Positions 9,006 through 16,863 of a DNA stretch of 16,863 nucleotides are shown here, piece by piece. The first letter of the stretch is position 1. Each line of letters starts with the position of its first letter. The position numbers were made by a program, and so were the translations under genes. The notes under the pieces were generated by a model that was given only the letters and a program-made list of their open reading frames with translations, was not told where the DNA came from and ran no database searches. Origin of the DNA: Phlegmacium glaucopus (lineage: Eukaryota > Basidiomycota > Agaricomycetes > Agaricales > Cortinariaceae); contig MU130512.1 of the NCBI GenBank assembly GCA_015039465.1, forward strand, positions 8,480-25,342, given 5' to 3'.

Positions 9006-11860
9006 TTAGCCTCCTCCTCCACAACCTCCTCCTCCTCCACAACCACCCCCTCCTCCTCCTCCTCCTCCTCCTCCACCGCCACCGCCACCACCACAACCAC
9101 CACCAGCTCCCCCTCTGTTGTCGTCACCACAATTGCCACCTCCTCCTCCATCCCCTGCTCCATCCCCACCCTCAGCTGTGTTCAGACACCATTCAGCACT
9201 CTCATATAGGCGATTGAAATAAAAAGAAACAAGCTCACAACTGCTTCCATTGCCTCCACATGCCGCGCCTCCACCAGCAGTTCCTCCGCAACCCGCGCTT
9301 CCGTTAAACCCTCCAGTCCCACATGATCCAGAAGGATCAATCAGAGACCCATCTGCAGCCACACAGCCCACTAAACCACCATTCTCACCATAAAATATCG
9401 GTACTGGAACCAAAAATGGTGTATATCCATAGCCATATGATGTGTCTGACCTCGCATTTGTTCGATCACGAGAAGTGTGGAGATGGGGAGGGTCCAGGGT
9501 GGGAAGATATACCGGTCGCCTTCCTTTAGCAGCTTGCTCCACAGCTTTCTGGGTGTCTCGTTCTTTCTTACGTGCCAGGTTTTCATACTTGCGCGTCGCA
9601 CGATCGTGGGTGTATTTGTCCTTAGATTGGAAGTGTACAGCGTTATGATCGCTAGGGTGGGTCCCAGAGAGCAGGTCCGGACGGTTGAATGGTAGCAGAT
9701 AAGAAGGTGGAACCAGGTCCCCCACATGGGTGACGACTTTGACTAGTCGAATCAGTTTTCGTCCTATGCTATCACCGGAGATGGGACAACCACAATGACT
9801 GTATTGTACGTGAAATCGCTTCTATTGAGGTTGTATCAGTCGTCAATGATTCCAAATATTTCAAATCAAAATATTGTCAAAATATCTTAATTCACCTTCC
9901 AAGCCTTACAGGTTATATCAAATGCAGAAGACAACTGCAGTCCTTCGACTTTATCATCACTGGAAAGAACATCAGGTATTTAAAAAAGTTTCATATAGAA
10001 AAACAAATATACTCACTGGTCAATGAAGCGACCCACATATGTGGTACAATCAGACTCATATTTGACAGAAATAAGCTGGTGTGTGTGCCAAACGAGATCT
10101 ATGTCCAAAGTTGGCACGAAGAATGTGGCGGGAGACGAAACCATGAGATCCAGGAAACTAACAAATTATTAATAAGGTTTTGACATAAGCTAACACAACT
10201 ATAAGGGAAAACGAACGCGTGATATCGGGAAATGGCATGTTGGAGTGCAAGTTCATCGCCCGCATAGTCGAAAAAACCAGGACCAGTCCATCCCAAGTCG
10301 TTCATTTTATTTACAAATGAACTTTGGCGGAGAATCTTCGGTCACCCATTATCAAACACTAAGACAAAAACTATAAGATGGATGATGTTAGAACTTACAG
10401 CACCCGTTAGTTCCACTGAATAGACTTTGTCATCAACGTAGGCACTCAATACTCTTGAGGTTCTTTGAGAGAGAGATAAGCACACAAATTGGAGAGACAT
10501 AGAGTAACTTCTAGACGCACAGGCGACGTGAAGAACCCACTTGAGATGTCAATATCTTACCCTTCAATGTTGACAGAGAGTACTCGACGTATTTGATGAT
10601 TTCAACAACCGATTCCTCGTTAAGATGCCTAGATTCGCTTGGAGTGGATACTTTTGCCTCCTTGCAGATTTTAGCTTTTATGTCGGAACCGATGGCAACA
10701 GCAGATGGGGAAGAAGGATTAAACAATGTTCCTCTGATTAAAAAATGAGAAAGCAGATGGAGGGAATTTGTGGAGTATCTTACGCAAGAAAGAATTTGGG
10801 ACCGGAAGCCAGATCTACAGCCATCTTCCGCAATCCAAGTGTCTCTTTTGTTATCTCATTTATACCGCAATCTTGAGGACAAAATGTTGAGAAATTCTGT
10901 TGCAAATAGCCAGATCCCTCAGGCGTCATCATATCTAATGGTAAAAATGATAAAAAATGATGTCAGTGGAAATCAGCTTCAGACATCGTACCAATAACGA
11001 TATGAGTACGACATCGGGGACAATGAATCGTATTTTTAAATAAATTATATGAGGATTGTACAGGGTCGAAGGGGAGGGCCGTCTTGCTACGCCAGAACTC
11101 CAACCTGGCTGGAGACGGTGGAGTTGATAAAATATACCGCAACTGGTCATTCTAAAGAGAATGGGATCCCAGGTCGGACGAAAACGAGAGAAAAGAAGGT
11201 AAAACAACTCACCAGCGCAGTGGCGAAACGCGTTCCAACGACTTTTAAAATCTGACAAGCAGGAATTCTCATGCAGTCTTCTTTGTACCACCTTCTCCAA
11301 AAAGTTGATAGTCAGCTTTTAATCAGTAGCGATCTGCGCACGTACATAGGATTCAACATATAAGCGTGCCATACCTTATTGAACATCATCAGTGAGACAT
11401 ATTTTTTGTTTCATTTTAACGATCACATACCATCATAACATCGATCGGTGGAAGAATCTCCTCCCAACTTTTCCCCACATCCAACGATTGCAATGCATGA
11501 CACCAAACGTCAAATCTACGATAAGGAAGAAAGTATAAATACAAAGTATCCTGGAACACAGATAGATACAGACCGTTCAACAGCCAGTGATACGAACCAA
11601 GCCCATCTTCTCCCGAGAACCGCCGGCATTTGCGGGATCGCTCCTTCTTGAAGTCCCTCCACCTGCTTCTTCAATTCGGCGAATGCATGTAGAAGAGCCA
11701 AATGGGCCTTGATTTGAGATATGTTCACGAGAGGCTCTGGTGTGAGCTGTGGTCCAATGTTGAACTGCGTTGGAGCTGTATAAGTTGGTGGTGGAACATC
11801 CGAATCCCCAATAGTATTATCTGCTGTGGTGGAATAGGTTGGGGCGATTTGATCTGCCAT
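9006..11860 (-). CDS. GRDP-like glycine-rich domain protein, copy 1 (714 aa, 13 exons)
   Basis: Proposed exons: 11860-11574, 11515-11431, 11374-11346, 11291-11213, 11151-10992, 10934-10784, 10733-10521, 10462-10399, 10335-10217, 10157-10017, 9959-9896, 9821-9239, 9175-9006. The protein has two repeats of the GRDP-like (DUF1399, PF07173) type: LPPIDVMMVWHAYMLNP (117-133) and VPTLDIDLVWHTHQL (410-424). Between them are C204-x2-C207 and C232-x3-C236, a possible metal-binding pair. HCGCP follows (473-477), then RPDLLSGTHPSDHNAV, a basic Lys/Arg/Gln stretch (about 528-565), a YGYGY segment, FLVPVPIFYG and a Gly/Cys-rich tail to the end. Plant GRDP proteins are linked to stress and development; the fungal role is unknown. 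The ATG sits in a good context (accATGG). A 5' UTR intron at 11918-11872 is possible. No lesion is seen. The 3' end lies 777 bp from the permease start, on the same strand. Confidence 0.85.
9051..9074 (+). repeat. (TCC)8 microsatellite in the Gly-tail coding exon of copy 1
   Basis: Eight perfect TCC units on the + strand lie inside the antisense of the glycine codons (frame reads GGA), within the longest poly-Gly run. Replication slippage here would change the Gly-tail length without breaking the frame. Confidence 0.85.
9176..9238 (-). other. Last intron of GRDP copy 1: 63 bp, stop-free, length a multiple of 3
   Basis: The donor GTGAGC follows AGCAGTT, and the acceptor is CACAG. The model follows from the matching intron in copy 2 (14269-14329), which has GTGAGT and GCAG. 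Because the length is 63 and no stop occurs in frame, an unspliced transcript would still make the full tail plus 21 residues, including one Cys. Confidence 0.6.
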
Positions 11861-12449
11861 GGTAAGTTGACCTGAAAATGAATGGCCAAAATCAATACAA
11901 CAATACTTAAATATGCACCTTGGAGATCATTTTCCAAGGTGGGTAAGGCTATGCAGGCTGGTGAAATGTTGTCCGAGATCAGCTTTTCCCGACAAGTACG
12001 AAAGAAACTGAAAAAGATGTACTGTGGCCATTCCAAACGAGGATCTAGATGTCTGGGTCAGAGTTAGTTTTATCTGGTCCGTGATGCATGGGCCTAATTT
12101 TATGTGTTATACTACACTACCGCGTTGTGGATAAATCCTACAGAGCGGAAATTTGGTCTGCTCGCAAGATTCCTCTGAGATGCGTCAATGTTCGCTGAGT
12201 AATGTCGACGTCAATTAAGGGGCTCGCTATGGCTAGATACTAGAAGTAAATAATCATGTGGCATGTAAAGCAAATTTAGAAATGATTTTGGCAACCTACT
12301 AAGCCTCTAATAAGTACGGTCTGATCGCTTGCATTGCAACGAGTCATGTTGAAACATCCACCATTCGGGACCAAATTACGTTCTTCCAAGTAATGATGGT
12401 CAGTCGCTTTTTCTAATTTACTGACAGACTGTACTTGGCTCACGTCATG
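11861..12449. promoter_or_regulatory. Upstream region of GRDP copy 1
   Basis: An interrupted palindrome, CACCTTGGA (11916-11924) and TCCAAGGTG (11933-11941), lies 56-81 bp upstream of the ATG. It overlaps the donor of a possible 47-bp 5' UTR intron (11918-11872 on the minus strand: donor GTGCAT, acceptor TTTTCAG). It could be an operator-like site or an RNA hairpin near the 5' end. From 12060 to 12449 I see only short frames without features. Confidence 0.3.
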
Positions 12450-13568
12450 TATAAGTTTCACTTATCCCCAATCTCCACAGTAAATCCGCCGGGCGCAGCA
12501 TATCAAGCAAACAGTCCCAGTTCAGGTTGAAACACACCTCCAAGGCGTGCCGAAGGTAGTGTAAAGGAGCATCTGCGTTTTGACGATTCTTTGAGCCGTT
12601 TGGGTTGTTCATATGCTGCCAACTTTGATGAGAACTTGAGCACCAAAGTGTACAACCGACTATCGCTGTGTGGGCTGGGATGACCAAGGGATCGCGTTCG
12701 CGATGGAGTAAGGAGAAATCCCAGAATTGTAAGGTGCTTGAAGTTCGGCATGGTACTGGTGGTGGCTGAGTCCGTTGACGTCTAAGTCATTGGTTTCTAA
12801 AATCATATCAGAGCCAAATCAGAGAGAGGAGCAAACCGAATGCACTTTTCAGAATCTCGAGGTTCATGACACAAACTTGTAACAACTTTCCAAGGTTAGT
12901 TACATTGGGGTTTCTTCGAAGTCTTCTTCCTACTTCAAAGTCATAAGAGCAGTCAGATCGAATGGGCCATGGATAAACCATGAAGCGAGAAGCGATGCAC
13001 GTCCTCGTAATAAGTTCCAAAGTTCTCTCTTAGACAGGCATGCTTGTTATTTGAGAATACAAGCTCGATGAAGTTGAACTGTGTTGATATTAACATCATG
13101 CTCTGGGCCGGAAAATAGTGAAAACTGGGCCAAGTTTGCGAAGGGTGTCCTCTACCAAGAAATCTTCGCAAAATCTTCGTTGAACTTGGCAATTTGAGCA
13201 ATGGTCACGTGAATTCAACACAGTTGTCGAGTCTAATCATCGAGATACATAATTTCACGGTAAAGTGATTCCATACAGGAAAGAGTGACGCGTTCCAAAA
13301 GTTCGTGAATCGATGGAAGTGACCAATTGAAGCAAGGGTCCTGAACATGCGTGATGAGGTCGGGATTGATCGCATCATGGAATTTGGCCCCAGATAGGTT
13401 GCTCAAAGAGTCAATTTTGACTGAATGAGGTCGCTCAATTGGGATAGCTAGGACCGACGAACAAGAGCACAGGCCCCCAAGGAGGCGAAAGTCATTCTGG
13501 ACCCGTAAATCACTGAGAACTGCATGGGTAAGTTCTGCAGGGATTACTGGTTGACTGTGGACAACCAT
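12450..13568 (-). pseudogene. Decayed F-box/LRR-like gene (probable pseudogene)
   Basis: Reading on the minus strand from an ATG at 13568, the first frame encodes PVIPAELTHAVLSDLR, which resembles the start of Agaricomycete F-box proteins (typically PxELxxxIxxxL). It is followed by a Cys/Ser stretch and HSVKIDSL, which fits the usual segment after the F-box. This frame stops at 13233. Downstream, LRR-like pieces appear in shifting frames: FDLTALMTLK, LRRNPNVTNLGKLLQ (about 12930-12885), NLEILK and MPNFKHLTILGFLLTP (about 12751-12704). Stops and frame changes separate them, and I found no set of introns that joins them. The pieces keep the order of an F-box/LRR protein, so I read this as a relic of such a gene. 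A heavily spliced or very divergent gene is the alternative. In SCF complexes F-box proteins choose ubiquitination targets; this copy is unlikely to work. Confidence 0.38.
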
Positions 13569-14045
13569 GGAGACCACTGCGTAGTATTAGTTCAGAGCAA
13601 GTTCAGGATCAAGCTTACATAGCTTCATCACTGGGTTCTTGGCAGACTCCTTGCACCACCTGTCAAATTTATACTCTAACTTTTTTGTTTAATACTTGCA
13701 CACCTGGTGGCAATTTTGTTGGCCAGCCTAGTGGGTGCTTGTATACAACCTTAGGCTATTTGTTATGACCTTAGAACCTTTCGGCATAATCTTGAGTCTT
13801 GACCAACTTTTTTTTTAGTAAGTTCTCAGCAATTGCAAGTTCTCAAGTATTGACTTACCTTCAAGTACCTTATGTCGTGGTTGTCTACGAGAGTGAGGAA
13901 TGCACCGCAAGCCATTGCGAACAAAGGAAAAATAGTATAAAAATGAAAAGATACATATTTCAGCGAACGACAGCGTGATACAAGTTCATGTTGTATTTGC
14001 TCGCCGTATTCCAATATTTATGTTGGGTACTAATTGAGGAATTTC
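13569..14045. other. Intergenic region between the F-box-like relic and GRDP copy 2
   Basis: Short frames only; a 62-codon minus frame at 14014-13826 has no recognisable feature or homopolymer bias. The region would hold the 5' flank of the relic. I see nothing else supportable. Confidence 0.4.
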
Positions 14046-14173
14046 GAAGATAAGATTCAAAGTTAAGGGTATATAGTCATAGGTAGTTGATAAGTGGCGA
14101 CAGATAGAGATGAGGACATACATAAAGTTTACGAAGTTTGAAACATTACACTAGAAAATGAACAGTGTGTTTA

Positions 14174-16863
14174 TCAGCCTCCTCCTCCACAACCCCCTCC
14201 ACAACCGCCCCCTCCGCAGCCGCCAGCCCCTCCACAGCCGCCACCACCCGCACCACCCCCACATCCACCTGCGCTCAGACACGAATTTCAGCACTCATAA
14301 AATAATAAGAAAAAAGGAAAGAAACTCACCACTGCCACTACCTCCACATACTGCGCCTCCACCGGCAGTTCCTCCGCAACCCCCACCTGCGTTAAACCCT
14401 CCAATCCCACATGATCCAGAGGGATCAATCACAGACCCACCCGCAGCCACACAGCCCCCTAAACCAACGCCCCCACCATAGAATATCGGTACTGGAACCA
14501 AAAATGGATATCCATATCCATATCCATATCCATATCCATATGCCGACCTCGCGTTTGTTCCAGAATTTTGATCACGAGAAGTTCGAAGATGTGGAGAATT
14601 TTGAGGATGCGGAGAAGTTTGGAGATGGGGAGAATGAAGAGTCGAAAGATATGCCGGTTGCTTTCGATCAACTTTACCGCTATTATTTTTAGCAGCTTGC
14701 TTGGCGGCTTTTTCAGCAGCTTTCTGAATGTCATGTTCTCTCTTACGTGCTAGGCTTTCATATTTGCGCATCGCGAGTTTGTGGGCGCGTTTGTTCGTAG
14801 ATTGGAAATGTACAGCGTTATGATCGCTGGGGTGAGTCGCGGAGAGCAGGTCTGGGCGGTTGAAGGGTAGCAGATGAGAAGGTGGAACCAGGTTCTCGGC
14901 GCTGGCGATGAGTCGAACTAGTTTTGATCCTATGCTATCACCGGGGATGGGACAACCACAATGACTGTATTGTACGTGAAATCGCGCCTGTTGCGTTTGT
15001 ATCAGTCGTTGATGAATTCCCAAATGTTTTCAAATCAGAAAGATCTTTAATTCACCTTCCACGCCTCACAGGTTATATTAAATGCAGAAGATAACTGCAG
15101 TCCTTCGACTTTATCATCACTGGAAAGAGCATAAGATATCTTCAAAAAATATATAGAAAAACAACAAATATGACTCTCACTGGTCAATGAAGCGACCCAC
15201 ATATGTGGTACAATCAGACTTATATTTATCGGAGATAAGCTGGTGTGTGTGCCAAACGAGATCTATGTCCAAAGTTGGCACGAAGAATGTGGCGGGAGAC
15301 GAAGCCATGAGATCCAGGAAACTAACAAATTATTAATAAGGTTTTGACATAAGCCAACACAACTATAAGGGAAAACGAACGCGTGATATCGAGAAATGGC
15401 ATGTTGGAGTGCAAGCTCATCACCCGCATAGTCAAAAAAACCAGGACCAGTCCATCCCAAGTCGTTCATTTTATTTACAAATGAACTTTGGCGGAGAACC
15501 TTCGGTCACCCATTATCAGACAATAAGACAAAAACTATAAGACGGATGATGTTTAGAACTTACAGCACCTGCTAGTTCCACTGAATAGGCTTTGTCATCG
15601 ACATAGGCACTCAATATTCGTGAAGTTCTTTGAGAGGGAGATAAGCACACAAATCGGAGAGATATAATGTAACTTCTAGACGCACAGGCGACGTGGGGGA
15701 CCCACTTGAGATGTCAATATCTTACCCTTCAATGTTGACAGAGAGTACTCGGCAAATTTGATGATATCAACAACCGCATTCTCGTTGATCTGCCCATATT
15801 GGCCTGGGGTGGAAACTTTTGCTCTCTTACAAATTTGAGCTTTTATGCCTGAACCGATAGCAACAGCAGACGGGAAAGAAGGATTAACGATAACAGCAGC
15901 AGACGGGGGAGAAGAATTAAACAAAGTTCCTCTGCTCAATAAATGAGAAAGTAGATGGAGGGAATTCTGTAGAGAAACTTACGCAAGAAAAGAACCAGGA
16001 CCGGAAGTCAGATCTATAGCCATCTTCCGCAATCCAAGCGTCTCTTTCGTTATCTCTTTTATACCGCAATTTTGAGGACAAAATGTTGAGAATTTCTGTT
16101 GCAGGTAGCCAGATCCCTCAGGCGTCATCATTTCTGAATGGAAATTAATAAGAGATGATGTTACTGGAAATCAAGTTCAGATGTCGTACTAATAACGATA
16201 TGAGCACGACATTGAGGACAACGAATCGTATATGTAGCCAATTTATGTGATGATTGTACAGGGTCGAAGGGGAGGGCCGTCTTGTTATGCCAAAATTGCG
16301 ACCTGGCTGGAGATGGTGAAGTTGATATTATATATCGCAGCTGGTCATTCTAAACAGGATAGGATTCCAGTTTGAACGAAAATGAGAGAAGAAAAAAAAG
16401 GTAAAACAGCTCACCAACGCAGTGGCGAAATGTGTTCCAATGACTTTCAAAATCTTGCAAGCGGGAATTCTCATGCAGTCTTCTGTGTACCACCTTCTCC
16501 GGGAATTAACAGTCGGTTTTTGATCACTAGCGATCTGCGGACGTACATAGGATTCAACATATAAGCGTGCCATACCTTATTGAACCATTATCACTGTCAG
16601 TGAGACGTATTTTTCGTTTCATTTTTAACGATCACATACCATCAGAACATCGATCGGTGGAAGAATCTCCTCCCAACTTTTCTGCGCATCTCGCAATTTC
16701 AATGCATGACACCAGACGTCAAATCTAGTACGATAAAGAAGAAAACATAAATACGAAAAGTATCACATATAGATAGATACAGACCGTTGAACAGCCAGTG
16801 CTACGAACCAAGGCCATCTTCTCTCGAGATCCGCCGGCATTTGTGGGATCGCTCCTTCTTGAA
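14174..16863 (-). CDS. GRDP-like glycine-rich domain protein, copy 2 (partial, N-terminus outside window)
   Basis: Proposed exons: 16863-16785 (partial), 16724-16640, 16575-16547, 16493-16415, 16349-16190, 16133-15983, 15931-15686, 15627-15564, 15499-15381, 15321-15181, 15119-15056, 14987-14330, 14268-14174. The visible part encodes 655 residues. Introns fall at the same positions and phases as in copy 1. The same elements are present: LPPIDVLMVWHAYMLNP, CPQC and CPQNC, VPTLDIDLVWHTHQL, HCGCP, RPDLLSATHPSDHNAV, FLVPVPIFYG and a Gly/Cys tail. Differences are a 33-nt in-frame insertion in exon 7 (a near-duplicate of the PSAVAIG segment), a larger exon 12 (658 against 583 nt) with a longer His/Pro/Ser-rich stretch and more Tyr-Gly units, and a shorter Gly tail (exon 13: 95 against 170 nt). 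All frames close, so it looks functional. The start codon lies outside the window. Confidence 0.83.
14269..14329 (-). other. Last intron of GRDP copy 2: 61 bp, in-frame stop if retained
   Basis: Donor GTGAGT, acceptor GCGCAG. Reading through the donor gives eleven codons (EFLSFFLIIL after a Gly) and then a stop at about 14295. A retained intron would therefore remove the C-terminal Gly/Cys tail. Confidence 0.7.
14512..14541 (+). repeat. Hexamer array (ccatat)5 encoding Tyr-Gly repeats in copy 2
   Basis: Five perfect tandem ccatat units lie on the + strand; on the coding strand they give alternating Tyr and Gly codons. Copy 1 has only a YGYGY remnant at the matching place, so the array expanded in copy 2 or contracted in copy 1. 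Confidence 0.9.

Larger units (their letters stand above)
8885..11860 (-). repeat. Tandem segmental duplication, unit 1
   Basis: This segment is similar to 14046-16863 along its whole length, including introns and about 120 bp of 3' flank. The flank similarity starts at the shared gaagataagatt (8885 and 14046) and continues through a common gtagttgataag. Both units have the same orientation, offset by roughly 5 kb. Confidence 0.85.
14046..16863 (-). repeat. Tandem segmental duplication, unit 2 (runs past the window end)
   Basis: Counterpart of 8885-11860. Exons and introns align throughout, including introns, which are usually the first to diverge. This suggests a fairly recent duplication or later gene conversion. 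The unit continues beyond 16863. Confidence 0.85.

Noticed and set aside
9000..9120. Short regular repeats resembling a CRISPR array or satellite
   Set aside because: These are codon-level glycine repeats inside an exon, with no unique spacers of constant length.
8895..9209. 104-codon + strand frame rich in Ser/Thr
   Set aside because: It is the antisense of the Gly/Cys tail of GRDP copy 1. The poly-Ser/Thr comes from TCC/ACC repeats; splice phase and the paralogue support the minus strand.
10521..10561. Donor at 10560 (GGTAAG) for GRDP copy 1 exon 7
   Set aside because: It leaves phase 1, which does not fit the next exon. Reading on to the GTGCGT donor at 10520 gives phase 2, a 58-bp intron and the same solution in copy 2.
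11725..12036. 103-codon minus-strand frame crossing the GRDP copy 1 start
   Set aside because: It is out of frame with exon 1 and has no counterpart features; exon 1 in the other frame is clearly coding.

Overview
The window looks like nuclear DNA of a filamentous basidiomycete, most likely an Agaricomycete (mushroom-forming fungus). Genes are dense and cut by many short GT-AG introns (41-85 bp). The gene families fit as well: a GRDP-like glycine-rich protein with a Cys/Gly tail, a WW-domain membrane protein, a YAT-type amino acid permease, an F-box/LRR-like relic and a tyrosine-recombinase retroelement. All exon models were built by hand from splice signals, reading phase and protein continuity. 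The three multi-exon genes that lie fully inside the window close in frame: 1000, 570 and 714 codons plus stop.

Layout. (1) 1-1164: the 3' end of a tyrosine-recombinase retroelement, read as Ngaro/DIRS type. It has the C-terminal catalytic part of the recombinase (2-367), then a split direct repeat: B1 (472-663), A2 (664-972) and B2 (973-1164). B1 and B2 are identical by eye, so the insertion looks young. (2) 1165-1695: upstream region of the next gene. (3) 1696-5223 (+): a 10-exon gene for a 1000-aa protein with a long acidic, proline-rich N-terminus containing an internal duplication, a degenerate WW domain and a C-terminal multi-pass membrane region. (4) 5224-5861: tail-to-tail spacer with a long pyrimidine tract. 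(5) 5862-8229 (-): a 12-exon amino acid permease of 570 aa, including microexons of 22 and 14 nt. (6) 8230-9005: spacer. (7) 9006-11860 (-): a complete 13-exon GRDP-like gene (copy 1, 714 aa). (8) 12450-13568 (-): a decayed F-box/LRR-like gene. (9) 14174 to the window end (-): a second GRDP-like gene (copy 2), cut off in exon 1 by the window edge.

The most interesting part is the pair of GRDP-like genes. They are tandem paralogues in direct orientation, with identical intron positions and phases. Nine internal exons have exactly the same length in both; only exons 7, 12 and 13 differ among those that can be compared. Both encode two WH-type motifs (WHA, WHTH), a CxxC...CxxxC pair, a basic helical stretch and a Gly/Cys-rich tail. 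They differ by in-frame repeat changes: a 33-nt insertion, a Tyr-Gly hexamer array, a His/Pro/Ser-rich array and the length of the Gly tail. Retention of the last intron would also have opposite effects in the two copies. I see no CRISPR array, rRNA or tRNA gene. The genes are ordinary monocistronic fungal units; nothing shows that they act in one pathway.
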